Below, piece after piece: positions 52,090-62,800 of a stretch of 64,000 bases of DNA. This DNA is from Stenotrophomonas sp. 704A1 (GTDB taxonomy: Bacteria > Pseudomonadota > Gammaproteobacteria > Xanthomonadales > Xanthomonadaceae): NCBI RefSeq assembly GCF_030549525.1, contig NZ_CP130831.1, positions 583,501-647,500 of the forward strand. Reading direction: 5' to 3'. The first letter of the stretch is position 1, and each line of letters starts with the position of its first letter. A model generated the notes under the pieces. It saw nothing but the letters and a program-made list of their open reading frames with translations, was not told the DNA's origin and did no database searches. Made by a program: the position numbers and the translations under genes.

Positions 52090-54201
52090 TTACTTCAGGC
52101 CGTCGCTGACCGCCTTGGTCAGCGTGCCCTGTGCATCGTCGCCGCTGAACTCCCAGACGAACGCGCCGCCCAGGCCCTGGGTCTTCACGTAGCCCATCTT
52201 GCGGGTGATGTTGGCCGGCGTGTCGAAGCTCCACAGCGTGCTGCCGTTGTAGATCCAGGTGGCGCCGGCGGTGTTGTCGGTATAACCCTGCCAGGCCAGG
52301 TTCTTCAGCACCTTCCAGTCTTCAATGCCGGCCTCGTAGGTGCCCGGTGCCGCGCCGGTCGCCGTCTGGTACAGGCCGTTGTTGGCGTTGGTTACACCGG
52401 TCCAGCCACGCCCGTAATAGCCGATGCCCAGGTTGAGCTTGGCAGCGGGCACGCCGCGGCTGATGAAGGCCTCGATGGCATCGTTGCTGTTGTACAGCTT
52501 CTGGTCGCCGGTGGACGGGTCATTGGGCGAATCGAACAGCGCCGACTGGTGATTGGTCTTCGCATCCCACGCGCCGTGGAAGTCGTAGGTCATCACGTTG
52601 ATGTAGTCCAGGTACGGGTGGTAGGCCGCCGGGTCGGTGACGCGGATCTTGTCGATGCCGGCACCTACCGCCACCGTCAGCAACAGGCCCGGACGCACCG
52701 CATCAAGCTGGCGGCGGAACTCGGCCATCAGCGCGGTGAAGTTGGCGTTGTCCTCCGGCTTGCCACATTCGATGCCGCACGCCACCGGGTACTCCCAGTC
52801 GATATCGATGCCGTCGAACACCCCCAGTGCGGCACCGGCACCACCGGCGCCATCGGTCACCGGCAGGTTGCCCTTGATGTAGGCGTCGATGCACGAGGCG
52901 ACGAAGGCCTGGCGGTTTTCCGGGCGCGCCGCGCTGGAGAAGCCACGCGACCAGGTCCAGCCACCCAGCGAGATCAGCACCTTCAAGCCCGGGTGCTTGG
53001 CCTTGAGCTGCTTGAGCTGGTTCCAGTTGCCGCGCAGCGGCTGGTCCCAGGTATCGGCGCTGCCGCTGACACTTTCGCCGGCACCGAACGCCTTGGTGTA
53101 GTCGGCGAAGGCGTCGCCGCCGGCACCGGTGTTGGGATCGGAGGCCTGGGTGATGCCCACTTCGCAGCGGTTGTTGCGCACATTGCCGAAGGCGTAGTTG
53201 ATGTGGGTCAGGCGGGCGGCCGAGCCGCTGCTGTCGATGTTCTTGACCCGGTAGTTGCGGCCGTAGATGCCCCACTGGGTGAAGTAGCCGATGACCCGCT
53301 TGCCGGTGGTGCCGCCATCGCCGGCCAGGGTGGTGGCACTGATCTCGGTGCCTTGGGCGGATGCATTGCCGGCGTTGTCGCGGGCGCGCACGCGGTAGCG
53401 GTAGGTGGTGGAGGCAGTCAGCCCGCCATCGACATAGCTGGCACTGGACGGCGAGCCGACCAGGCTGCCGTTGCGGTACACGTCATAGCCGGCCACGCCG
53501 CTGCCACCCGCGTTGTCGGTAGCGGGGCTCCAGCTAAGCGCGATGCTGCTGGCGGTGCGGGTACCCACGGCCAGGCCGCCGGGCACGCTGGGCGGGGTGG
53601 TATCGCCGCTGGCCGCGTTGACGGTGATGGTGACGGTCGCGGTGCTGGCCGTGGCGTTGTTGTTGTCGGTGGCCACCGCGCGCAGGGTATGGCTGCCGGC
53701 GCTGGCATTGGCCCAGCTCGCGCTGTAGGGCGCGCTGCTGTCCACGCCGATCGAGCTGCCGTCGCGGAAGAACTCGACCTTGCTGACGCTGCCGTCCGGA
53801 TCACTGGCGTTGGCGGTCACGTTGACCGTGCTGCCGGCGCTGAACGTGGCGCCGTTGGCCGGTGAGGTCAGGCTGACCACCGGCGGCTGGTTGCTGCCGC
53901 TGCCGTCGCAGGCCCCGAGGTTGGTGTAGTAGGGCGCGCCGGCCGGGTGGTCCGGCGGTGCGTTCCAGATGTCCTGGTTGGCCCGATAGAGCACGCCTCC
54001 CTTCTGCAGGGTGTCGCCGGCCCGGTAGATCCTGGCCTGGTCCCATTCGGCTACGCCGGCACAGCTGGCGGCATGGGCCAAGCCGGGCAGGGCGACGGCC
54101 CCGGCAAGGGCCAGCAGCCACGCCAGGCGGCGGGGACGACAGCGATGGAGGGGACGTTCGGCACTGCGTACATCGGCACTCTGCACAAGCGGGTCGTACA
54201 T
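52090..54201 (-). CDS. Secreted GH18 chitinase with CBM5/12, Ig-like and FN3 modules
   Basis: 703 residues from ATG 54201; GGAG seven bases upstream. Long signal peptide with a basic CRPRRLAWLLALAGAVALPG, cleavage after AHA (residue 45). Modules: chitin-binding CBM5/12 at about 46-98 (WDQARIYRAGDTLQKGGVLY, ANQDIWNAPPDHPAG), Ig-like 105-195 (PPVVSLTSPANGATFSAG), FN3 203-292, catalytic GH18 301-703. The catalytic motif is DGIDIDWE with Glu470. SLGGWTWSRGF and MTYDFHGAWD are conserved GH18 segments. It hydrolyses chitin, probably after type II secretion, and fits the antifungal chitinase of S. maltophilia. Confidence 0.93.
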   Translation of the reverse strand: MYDPLVQSADVRSAERPLHRCRPRRLAWLLALAGAVALPGLAHAASCAGVAEWDQARIYRAGDTLQKGGVLYRANQDIWNAPPDHPAGAPYYTNLGACDGSGSNQPPVVSLTSPANGATFSAGSTVNVTANASDPDGSVSKVEFFRDGSSIGVDSSAPYSASWANASAGSHTLRAVATDNNNATASTATVTITVNAASGDTTPPSVPGGLAVGTRTASSIALSWSPATDNAGGSGVAGYDVYRNGSLVGSPSSASYVDGGLTASTTYRYRVRARDNAGNASAQGTEISATTLAGDGGTTGKRVIGYFTQWGIYGRNYRVKNIDSSGSAARLTHINYAFGNVRNNRCEVGITQASDPNTGAGGDAFADYTKAFGAGESVSGSADTWDQPLRGNWNQLKQLKAKHPGLKVLISLGGWTWSRGFSSAARPENRQAFVASCIDAYIKGNLPVTDGAGGAGAALGVFDGIDIDWEYPVACGIECGKPEDNANFTALMAEFRRQLDAVRPGLLLTVAVGAGIDKIRVTDPAAYHPYLDYINVMTYDFHGAWDAKTNHQSALFDSPNDPSTGDQKLYNSNDAIEAFISRGVPAAKLNLGIGYYGRGWTGVTNANNGLYQTATGAAPGTYEAGIEDWKVLKNLAWQGYTDNTAGATWIYNGSTLWSFDTPANITRKMGYVKTQGLGGAFVWEFSGDDAQGTLTKAVSDGLK

Positions 54202-54789
54202 GGTGTGTCTCCGATCGATCAAGTGGCGCGCGGGCCCCGATGGCGCCGCGCGTGACGCAGGTCCGGGCGTCGCCCGGGAAGGCGACGGAGGGGTCGGACG
54301 GAGGCACCTGGGAGGCCGGGGAGAGAGTCCGGCGCCAGGTGGGGACAACGTTGTCATCAATTGCGTGGTCAATCCGTGAGCAAGCGCATGGTTCCGGGAT
54401 TCGGGCGGAGAGCGCTGCGCGCGGTCGGCGGCCATCGGCGGAGCCCCCCGTGGCCGGGGTGGGTCGCGTACAGCGGATTTCTGGGGTTTGGCCGGGTGGG
54501 TGGGCTGCGCGGCCAGCCACCAAAGACAGAACAAGAATCAAAAGCTGCCGGTAGCTTCGCTCTTCAATGTCTCACTTCTGATGTCCCTCGTTGCCGGCCA
54601 GCGGCCGGCATGATGGCCTGCCCGAGCGGTTGGCGGATGACAGCGGCGAAGCGGTCAGGCAGGCGCTGTCCGGTCTGGGGCGCTACCCTTCAGGTAGTGC
54701 GCATGGCGGATTTCATCAAGGAGCAGTGTCTCCGGTTCCCTGCCAGGCGTCTCCGTACCAATCTCACCGCCTTCCAGAATTTTCCAAGG
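54202..54789. other. Long intergenic stretch upstream of the chitinase gene
   Basis: 588 bases with no gene I can support. It should hold the chitinase promoter on the minus strand. The stretch near 54340-54400 is locally A/T-richer than its surroundings; no firm -35/-10 pair was found. A palindrome relic lies at 54592-54610. In-frame upstream ATGs for the next gene (for example 54703) also lie here. Confidence 0.4.
54592..54610. repeat. GTAG-less palindrome related to REP elements
   Basis: TGCCGGCC (54592-54599) / GGCCGGCA (54603-54610) with loop AGC. The same 19 bases occur at 55412-55430. It resembles the SMAG stem but lacks the GTAG head. Confidence 0.5.
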
Positions 54790-55248
54790 ATGAACAACCG
54801 AATCGTTGTTGAAACCCATGTGAAGACGGGTGAGCGGTTTACCGACTTCTTCGACTATCAAGGAGGATTCAATAGTCAGGCGTCCATCGAAGGCGCGCTG
54901 GTCCTGACGATTGATGGCATACCGCTTATCGACAAAAGCATGTATGACTACGTCGATGACCTGTGGAGCTATTTGTCAGAAGGCTTGCTGCAGGTCAGTG
55001 AAGGCAGGTCGTTCAGCTGTTTTTTTCCTGACCAGCCCATCGAAGTCAAGCTGACCCCGGGCAAGGATCGACTGCAGGTGAGCGTCACTTGCCACGGTGA
55101 GGTTTCTGTTGCAGTCGACAGGGATGAATTTGTCTGCGTCATGAGCGAGCACGCACGCAGGTTTTTCACCCGGTTGCAGGCGATCGAGCCTGCCGCCAAA
55201 AGCAACTGCGACTACGTATTGGGACATCTGAACAGGATTCGTCGGTAG
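54790..55248 (+). CDS. Hypothetical protein, lower-GC orphan gene
   Basis: 152 residues if started at ATG 54790 ([20 protein letters not shown]). ATG 54703 would give 181 residues, and the true start is uncertain because neither site has a strong ribosome-binding site. I do not recognise the family. The sequence looks like a small globular alpha/beta protein, with a beta-rich first half, the acidic segment [40 protein letters not shown], then a helix [16 protein letters not shown]. No signal peptide or membrane segment. Base composition is clearly less GC-rich than its neighbours, suggesting acquisition. Small acidic cytoplasmic proteins of this kind are often immunity proteins, but nothing here proves that. 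Confidence 0.6.
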   Translation: MNNRIVVETHVKTGERFTDFFDYQGGFNSQASIEGALVLTIDGIPLIDKSMYDYVDDLWSYLSEGLLQVSEGRSFSCFFPDQPIEVKLTPGKDRLQVSVTCHGEVSVAVDRDEFVCVMSEHARRFFTRLQAIEPAAKSNCDYVLGHLNRIRR

Positions 55249-55411
55249 TGCCGATCACTGCTGTCTGCCGCACCCGTTCCCTGTCCTGGATGAAACGCGC
55301 TGCAGTAGGTGGGGATCGGTGGAAGGCGGCGGGGGGATCGGAGGCAGGTCCGGCCGCTGGACCTGTCCCGTCTCCCTGCCGGAAACCCGCTTCTGCGCTT
55401 TGGCGGGGGGC

Positions 55412-55430
55412 TGCCGGCCAGCGGCCGGCA
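55412..55430. repeat. Second copy of the GTAG-less palindrome
   Basis: Identical to 54592-54610 in the 19-base core (TGCCGGCC AGC GGCCGGCA). The two copies flank the orphan gene at 54790-55248. Confidence 0.5.
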
Positions 55431-55480
55431 CTGCCACGGGTGCCGGGCGCCGCCCGGCCAAAGCCCACCCCCGCTTCCGG

Positions 55481-55486
55481 TACAAT
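55481..55486 (+). promoter_or_regulatory. Candidate -10 box of purL
   Basis: TACAAT 35 bases before the preferred purL ATG (55521). It overlaps an in-frame ATG at 55485, which argues that 55485 is not the translation start. No clear -35; no PurR-type operator recognised. Confidence 0.45.
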
Positions 55487-55520
55487 GTCGGGCCCGTTTC
55501 CCAACTACGGTTCCCCGGAC

Positions 55521-58500
55521 ATGATGGTCCTCGAGGGCGCGCCCGCCCTGTCGCCGTTCCGCCGCGAACGTCTTGAATCCCGCCTGCAGTCCATCGCTCC
55601 CTCCCTGCGCATCAGCGGTGCCTGGCACGTCTACTTCGTGCAGGCCGAAGGTTCGGCCGCTGCCGACGTCGATACCCTGTGCCGCATCCTGGAAGCCCGC
55701 CCGCAGGGCGAGGCGGTCAGCGAGGGTGCCGTCAGCCGCATCGTGGTGCCGCGCCTGGGCACGCTGTCGCCGTGGTCGAGCAAGGCCACCGAACTGGTGC
55801 GCGGTGCCGGCCAGCCGGTCAGCCGGGTCGAACGCGGCCTGCGCATCGACGTGCTGGGCTGGCCGGCCGATGCCGCGGCCCAGCAGGCGCTGGTCAAGGC
55901 GCTGCACGACCCGATGACGCAGTCGGTGCTGGAGACCGTGGCCCAGGGCCAGGCGCTGTTCACGGCGCCGGCCCGGGGCGAACTGGAGCGCATACCGGTA
56001 GACCAGCTGGAGGCCGCCAACCAGCGCCTCGGCCTGGCCATGGCCCAGGACGAGATCGACTACCTGCGCGAGCGCTTCACCGCACTGGGCCGCGCGCCGT
56101 CCGACGTTGAACTGATGATGTTCGCGCAGGCCAATTCCGAGCACTGCCGGCACAAGATCTTCAACGCCAGCTGGACCATCGACGGCCAGGATCAGGAACG
56201 TTCACTGTTCCGCATGATCAAGAACACCCACCAGCAGACCCCGCAGCACACGCTCAGCGCGTACAGCGACAATGCCGCGGTGATCGAAGGCCATCCGGCC
56301 TCGCGTTACCGCCCGGACCCGGCCAGCGGTGAGTACCGCCGTGAACCGCAGGTGCCCAGCGCCTTCCAGATCAAGGTGGAAACGCACAACCATCCGACCG
56401 CGATCGCGCCGTTCCCCGGGGCCTCGACCGGTGCTGGTGGTGAAATCCGCGATGAGGGTGCCACCGGCCGCGGCGGCAAGCCGAAGGCCGGCCTGACCGG
56501 CTTCTCGGTCTCGCACCTGCGCATTCCCGAACTGCCGCAGCCGTGGGAGGCGCCGCGCGCGCTGAATCCGCGCATGGCACCGGCGCTGGACATCATGACC
56601 GACGGGCCGCTGGGCGGCGCGGCGTTCAACAACGAATTCGGGCGCCCGGCGCTGCTCGGCTACTTCCGCAGCTTCGAACTGCCGGAAGGGGCCGACCTGG
56701 TGCGTGCCTATGACAAGCCGATCATGCTGGCCGGCGGCCTCGGCGCGATCGACCGCGTGCAGGTCGACAAGATCCTGCTGCAGGACGGCGATGCGGTGAT
56801 CGTGCTCGGCGGCCCGGCGATGCTGATCGGCCTCGGCGGGGGTGCGGCCAGTTCGGTCGCCTCCGGCGAGAGCGCCGAGGACCTGGACTTCGCCAGCGTG
56901 CAGCGCGACAACCCGGAAATGGAGCGCCGCTGCCAGGAGGTCATCGACCGCTGCGTGGCGATGGGCGCCAACAACCCGATCAAGTTCTTCCACGACGTCG
57001 GTGCCGGTGGCCTGTCCAACGCCATTCCCGAGCTGCTGCACGATTCCAGCGTGGGCGGCATCATCGACCTGGGCAAGGTGCCGACCGACGATCCGTCGCT
57101 GTCGCCGATGCAGCTGTGGTGCAACGAGTCGCAGGAGCGCTATGTGCTGGGCGTGGCGCAGGATCGGCTGGCCGAGTTCGCCGCGCTGTGCGCACGCGAG
57201 CGCTGCCCGTTCGCGGCCGTGGGCGTGGCCACCGCAGAAGAACACCTGGTGGTGGCCTACGGTGCTGTCCCGGGCAACATTCCGGCCGATGCGCCGATCG
57301 ACCTGCCGATGGACGTGCTGTTCGGCAAGCCGCCGAAGATGCACCGCGACACCGCGCACCCGCCGGCACCGCGCTGGCCGGCGCTGAAGACCGGCGGCCT
57401 GGACCTGCAGGAAGCGGGCCTGCGCGTGCTCGCGCACCCGACGGTGGCGGCGAAGAACTTCCTGGTCACCATCGGTGACCGCAGCGTCGGCGGCCTGACC
57501 GCGCGCGAGCAGATGGTGGGCCCGTGGCAGCTGCCGGTGGCCGACGTGGCGATCACCTTGGCCGACTTCGACGGTGTGGCCGGTGAAGCCATGGCGCTCG
57601 GCGAGCGCACGCCACTGGCGCTGCTCGATGCCGCGGCCTCGGCGCGCATGGCGGTGGGTGAGGCACTGACCAACCTGTGCGCGGCGCCGGTCGATGCGCT
57701 GGACGAGATCAAGCTGTCGGCGAACTGGATGGCCGCAGCCGGGCACCCCGGCGAGGATGCGCTGCTGTACGACGCAGTGAAGGCCGTGGGCATGGAACTG
57801 TGCCCGCAGCTGGACATCAGCATTCCGGTGGGCAAGGACTCGCTGTCGATGCAGGCGCAGTGGCACGATCAGGGCGAGGCGCACAAGAGCGTGTCGCCGG
57901 TGTCACTGGTGATCACCGCGTTCGCCCCGGTCGCCGATGTGCGCCAGCAGCTGACCCCGCTGCTGGACCGCGACGTGGACAGCGAGCTGTGGCTGATCGG
58001 CCTGGGCGCCGGCAAGCAGCGCCTGGGCGGTTCGATCCTGGCGCAGGTGCATGCCGACCACGGCGACCTGCCGGCCTTTGCCGGTGCGGCCCCGGACCTG
58101 GACGACCCGCAGCGCCTGCGCGGCTTCTTCGAACTGATCCGCGACGCGCGCCAGGCCGGCCTGCTGCGGGCCTACCATGACCGCAGCGACGGCGGCGCAT
58201 TCGCCGCGCTGTGCGAGATGGCCTTCACCTCGCGCCTGGGCCTGGACATCACCCTGGATGCGTGGGGCGATGATCCGTTCCGCAGCCTGTTCAATGAAGA
58301 GCTGGGTGCCGTGGTGCAGATCGCGCGCGAAGACCGCGCGGCGTTCGCCGACCTGGTCGAGCGCCATGCGCTGACCGAATGCGCGCAGCGCATCGCCAAG
58401 CCGACCACCGCGCCGGTGGTGCGGGTGGCGCTGGGCGGTGAAACCCTGGCCGAGTGGCGCTGGGACGCGCTGTTCGATGCCTGGTGGTCGGTCACCCACG

Positions 58501-59405
58501 CCATGCAGAAGCGCCGCGACAACCCGGCCAACGCCGATGCGGAGCGCGAGGTAGCCCGCGCCTTCAATGCGCCAGGACTGAAGCCGAAACTGACGTTCGA
58601 CCTCAGCGAGGACGTGGCGGCGCCCTTCATCAGCACCGGCGCGCGTCCGCGCGTGGCGGTGCTGCGCGAGCAGGGCGTCAACGGCCAGATCGAGATGGCC
58701 AACGCCTTCGAACGTGCCGGCTTCCGTGCGTTCGATGTGCACATGAGCGATCTGATCGAAGGTCGTGTCGCGCTGCAGGACTTCACCGGCCTGGTCGCCT
58801 GCGGTGGCTTCAGCTACGGCGACGTGCTCGGTGCCGGCCGTGGCTGGGCCACCTCGGTGCTGGAGCGCAGCGCACTGCGTGATGCCTTTGCCGCGTTCTT
58901 CGCACGCGAGGACAGCTTTGCGCTGGGCGTGTGCAACGGCTGCCAGATGATGAGCCAGCTGAAGGACATCATTCCCGGTGCCGGGCACTGGCCGCAGTTC
59001 CGCCGCAACGCCAGCGAGCAGTTTGAAGCCCGTACCGCGCTGCTGGAGGTGGTGGAATCGCCGTCGATCCTGCTGCGCGGCATGGCCGGTTCGCGGTTGC
59101 CGGTGGCGGTCGCCCATGGCGAAGGCCAGGCGGTGTTCGACACTGCGGTGGACCAGGCGGCGGCGCGGGTTGCCCTGCGCTACATCGATGGCAACGGCCA
59201 GGTGACCGGCCAGTACCCGTTGAACCCGAACGGATCGCCGGAGGGCATCACCGGCCTGACCAGCACCGACGGCCGCGTCACCATCATGATGCCGCACCCG
59301 GAACGGACCCCGCGCGCGCTCAACCTCAGCTGGGCTCCGGCCGAGTGGCAGGGCGATTCGCCATGGATGCGCATGTTCCGCAACGCACGGGTCTGGTGCG
59401 GCTGA
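55521..59405 (+). CDS. purL: Phosphoribosylformylglycinamidine synthase
   Basis: 1294 residues, matching the E. coli length. I start at ATG 55521 ([18 protein letters not shown]), which aligns with E. coli MMEILRGSPALSAFRINKL. The large FGAM synthase part has [39 protein letters not shown] and [14 protein letters not shown] [15 protein letters not shown]. The C-terminal glutaminase has the nucleophile Cys in [13 protein letters not shown] and the His/Glu of [15 protein letters not shown]. It converts FGAR to FGAM with ATP and glutamine in purine synthesis. Nothing else coding is seen in 55249-55520. Confidence 0.96.
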   Translation: MMVLEGAPALSPFRRERLESRLQSIAPSLRISGAWHVYFVQAEGSAAADVDTLCRILEARPQGEAVSEGAVSRIVVPRLGTLSPWSSKATELVRGAGQPVSRVERGLRIDVLGWPADAAAQQALVKALHDPMTQSVLETVAQGQALFTAPARGELERIPVDQLEAANQRLGLAMAQDEIDYLRERFTALGRAPSDVELMMFAQANSEHCRHKIFNASWTIDGQDQERSLFRMIKNTHQQTPQHTLSAYSDNAAVIEGHPASRYRPDPASGEYRREPQVPSAFQIKVETHNHPTAIAPFPGASTGAGGEIRDEGATGRGGKPKAGLTGFSVSHLRIPELPQPWEAPRALNPRMAPALDIMTDGPLGGAAFNNEFGRPALLGYFRSFELPEGADLVRAYDKPIMLAGGLGAIDRVQVDKILLQDGDAVIVLGGPAMLIGLGGGAASSVASGESAEDLDFASVQRDNPEMERRCQEVIDRCVAMGANNPIKFFHDVGAGGLSNAIPELLHDSSVGGIIDLGKVPTDDPSLSPMQLWCNESQERYVLGVAQDRLAEFAALCARERCPFAAVGVATAEEHLVVAYGAVPGNIPADAPIDLPMDVLFGKPPKMHRDTAHPPAPRWPALKTGGLDLQEAGLRVLAHPTVAAKNFLVTIGDRSVGGLTAREQMVGPWQLPVADVAITLADFDGVAGEAMALGERTPLALLDAAASARMAVGEALTNLCAAPVDALDEIKLSANWMAAAGHPGEDALLYDAVKAVGMELCPQLDISIPVGKDSLSMQAQWHDQGEAHKSVSPVSLVITAFAPVADVRQQLTPLLDRDVDSELWLIGLGAGKQRLGGSILAQVHADHGDLPAFAGAAPDLDDPQRLRGFFELIRDARQAGLLRAYHDRSDGGAFAALCEMAFTSRLGLDITLDAWGDDPFRSLFNEELGAVVQIAREDRAAFADLVERHALTECAQRIAKPTTAPVVRVALGGETLAEWRWDALFDAWWSVTHAMQKRRDNPANADAEREVARAFNAPGLKPKLTFDLSEDVAAPFISTGARPRVAVLREQGVNGQIEMANAFERAGFRAFDVHMSDLIEGRVALQDFTGLVACGGFSYGDVLGAGRGWATSVLERSALRDAFAAFFAREDSFALGVCNGCQMMSQLKDIIPGAGHWPQFRRNASEQFEARTALLEVVESPSILLRGMAGSRLPVAVAHGEGQAVFDTAVDQAAARVALRYIDGNGQVTGQYPLNPNGSPEGITGLTSTDGRVTIMMPHPERTPRALNLSWAPAEWQGDSPWMRMFRNARVWCG

Positions 59406-59446
59406 TCACGCGCGCGCTGCGCAGCTGACGATGCCATCGCGTATGG

Positions 59447-59474
59447 AAACCCGCCGGGAAACCGGCGGGTTTTT
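59447..59474 (+). terminator. Rho-independent terminator of purL
   Basis: AAACCCGCCGG (59447-59457) / CCGGCGGGTTT (59462-59472), four-base loop, followed by a T-run (59470-59474) and CTTT. About 42 bases after the purL stop. Confidence 0.88.
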
Positions 59475-59479
59475 CTTTA

Positions 59480-59844
59480 ATAACGCGTGAAAATCCTGCA
59501 CTGGCCATCAGTTACATACGTTTTCATATGTGAAGATTCCATCACGCGTACCTAACAAAATACCCAGATAAACACGCGGAATAGTGAACTGCTTCACGGC
59601 AATGCGTTTTGCTGTGTCAAAGTCTTGACGATTCGCAAAGATGCCGTTAACACTTGAACCCCGTTTCAAATCTGTTCATTCCGCAGTAACCGCACGGCGC
59701 ACGCGCTCGGTTTTCTGTCCCTGCGCGCCGTTCGGCAATACCCCGCAGTAAATCACGCGAATAACGCCCCCAGGGGACGTTGGACCAGAAGGTCCGGCGG
59801 TGGCGTTGCTTTGCCCAAAACCAGTCCAATCAGGAGCCGTACCG
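59480..59844 (+). promoter_or_regulatory. AT-rich leader and promoter region of the adhesin gene
   Basis: 365 bases without a gene. The first 220 are markedly A/T-rich for this genome. A candidate promoter is TTGACG (59625-59630), 17 bases, TAACAC (59648-59653). An imperfect palindrome, TACATACG and CATATGTGA, lies near 59513-59533. The remaining leader is about 190 bases. CAGGAG at 59831-59836 is the ribosome-binding site. The composition is suited to H-NS-type silencing; an H-NS-like protein is encoded at 36440. Confidence 0.5.
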
Positions 59845-62800
59845 ATGAATCGGATTTATCGCAAGGTCTGGAACAAAGCACTGGGTCAGCTGGTGGTGGC
59901 CTCGGAACTGGCCTCTTCCGGCTCGCCAGGCGGGGTCATCGACCAGCGCCGTGCTGCAACCGGGGCAGCGCCGGCACGGCTGGCCGTTGCACTGGGCCTG
60001 GTACTGGGATTGGGCATGGCAGGCGGCGCTGCGGCGCAGTCGGTCGAGATCGGCGGCAGCGCGAACTGCGTGGTGCTCAACAGCAAGGTGGTGGACAAGT
60101 GCCTGGTCGATGGCAGCGCCAGCGCCAAGGGCAGCAACGCGGTGGCGATCGGCGCCGGCACCAGTGCCACCGGCGCCAACAGCGTCGCGCTGGGCGCTGG
60201 TTCGCGGGCCAGCCGCGCCAACACCGTGTCCGTCGGTGATGCCGGCAAGGAACGGCAGGTGACCCACGTCGCCGCCGGCACGGCCGCGACCGATGCGGTG
60301 AACAAGGCGCAGCTGGATGCGCAGGCGCGCGCCACCCAGGATGCGCTGGCCGACGTGGCTGCCGATGGCAGCCGCTACTTCAAGGCCGACGGCGCCGGCG
60401 ACGACAGCGACGCGGCGAAGATCGACGGGCAGGGCGCCATCGCGGTCGGCAGTGGCAGCCAGTCGCTGGCCAACGCCACCACGGCGGTGGGTACCCAGGC
60501 CATCGCCGCCGGAATCGGCGCCAGCGCCTTCGGCCAGAACGCACTCGCCTTCGGCGATGCCAGCGTGGTGGTCGGGCAGAGCGCGGCGGCCTTCGGCCTC
60601 GGCGACACGGCGGTGGGCGCCAGCGCCGTGGCGGCCAGCGAGAACGGTGCGGCCACCGCACTGGGCGCGCTGTCCGAAGCCAGCGCCGATGGCGCAACCG
60701 CGGTGGGTGCCGGCGCCGTGGCGATGGGCCCGGGCAGCACATCGCTGGGGCGCGGCGCGACCGCCGCCAACGAAGCATCGATTGCGGTGGGTGCGTTCAG
60801 CACGGCGGTGGGTGAGTTCAGCACCGCGCTGGGCTCCAATTCGGCGGCCGTTGCCACCGGCAGCGTGGCGCTCGGCGCCGGTTCGCTGGCCGATCGCGTG
60901 GATACGGTTTCCGTCGGTGCGGTCGATTACGGCCTGACCCGGCAGATCACCAGTGTGGCCGCCGGTACCGAAGACACCGACGCGGTCAACGTGGGCCAGT
61001 TGAAGGACGTTGCGGCCGTGGCCGATGCCACCGCCAAACGCTTCCAGGCCACCGGCAGCAGCAACAGCGATGCCGGCGCGCTGGCCGAAGGCGAGGATGC
61101 GCTGGCCGCGGGTGAGGCGGCCAATGCCATCGGTACCGGTGCGACCGCCGTCGGTGCCGGTGCCACCGCCGTCGCACAGAACGCAACGGCCGTGGGCAAC
61201 AACGCGCTGGCCTCGGGCCAGAACAGCGCAGCCTTCGGCAACAACGCACAGGCGGTGGGGCCCGGCAGCGTGGCGGTGGGTGGCGCAGCGGTGGATGCCG
61301 AAGGCAACCCGCTGATCACCAGCGGCGGTGTTCCGGTGGAAACCGGTGCCACCAGCGCCGGTGTCGGCGGCACTGCGGTGGGCGCCAGTGCCGACGCCGG
61401 CGGGTTTGCCGCCTCGGCCTACGGCGTAGGCGCCTACGCAGCCGGTGCGCAGTCTTCGGCGTTCGGCGCGGTGGCCAATGCGGTGGGGGATTACTCCACG
61501 GCACTGGGCACCCAGAGCAATGCCACCGGCACCAGCAGCGTGGCCATCGGTGGCCCGGCCGATCTGATTCCGGGGCTGGGCTTCTTCGTGCAGACCCAGG
61601 CCAGCGGTGAAGCGGCCACGGCCGTCGGTGCCGGCGCGATTGCCAGTGGCGACCGCGCGCTGGCCACTGGCAGCCTGACCGAGGCATCCGGTACCGAAGC
61701 GACGGCCGTGGGCTACTTCGCCTACGCGCCTGGCGAGAACGCCAGTGCGCTGGGGGCACAGACCTGGGCCAGCGGCGCGCAGAGCACCGCCGTGGGCTAT
61801 TACGCAACCGCCCGCGGCGCCAACAGCGTCGCGCTGGGCGCCAATTCCGAAGCCGTGCGCGCCAACAGCGTGGCGGTCGGCAGTGCTGGCAACGAACGTC
61901 AGGTCACCAGCGTGGCAGCCGGCACCGAAGCCACCGATGCGGTGAACAAGGCGCAGCTGGATGCGGTGTCCGCCACCGCCGATGCCACCGCGCGCTTCTT
62001 CCAGGCGCAGCCGGAAAGCGGCAGCGATGCCGGCGCCTTCGCTGAAGGCGAAGGCGCGGTGGCGGCGGGTTCGGCCAGCAATGCGATCGGCGCCGGTGCA
62101 GTGGCGCAGGGCGCTGGCGCCAGCGCGATTGGTGCCGACACGGTGGCACTGGGCCGCAACACCTTCGCCGACGGCGACGGTGCGGTGGCCGTGGGTGGCC
62201 TCGGCCAGGCCTACGACGAGTACAACCAGCCGCTGCTGGATGAGCAGGGCAATCCGGTGCAGGTCGGCACGACCGCCGCAGCCGGTTCCACTGCCGTTGG
62301 CAACGCCGCGCAGGCCACCGGTGCCAGCAGCAGCGCGTTCGGCACTGCGGCGCAGGCCACCGGTGACAACAGCGTCGCGGCCGGCGGCAAGTCGCGCGCC
62401 ACCGGCGGTTATGCCGTCGCCGTGGGCGACAGTGCCTTCGCCAAGGCAGACGACAGCACCGCCGTGGGTGGCTACAGCACTGCCAGCGAGGAAGGTGCCA
62501 CCGCCTTCGGCGCCGGCGCCTGGGCCACCGGTCGCAACGCCTCGGCGTTCGGCCCAGCCGCATGGGCCAGCGCCAACGGTGCCACCTCCATCGGCTACAA
62601 CAGCTGGGCCAACGGCAGCAGCTCGACCGCCGTCGGCCGCGGTGCCTTCAGCTATGGCGACAACAGCGTCGCACTGGGCTTCCAGGCGCTGGGCAACAGC
62701 ATCAACAGCATTGCCATCGGTACCAACACGGTGGCCGGCGGCGAAAGCGCGATCGCCCTCGGTGCAGGCAGCACCGCCAGCGGCAACAATGCCGTCGCGC

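Noticed and set aside
55485..55520. Earlier purL start at ATG 55485
   Set aside because: This ATG overlaps the TACAAT -10 candidate, and alignment with E. coli PurL favours the ATG at 55521.
56202..57884. A 560-codon minus-strand frame inside purL
   Set aside because: purL is intact on the other strand; the antisense product is Arg/His-rich without family features.
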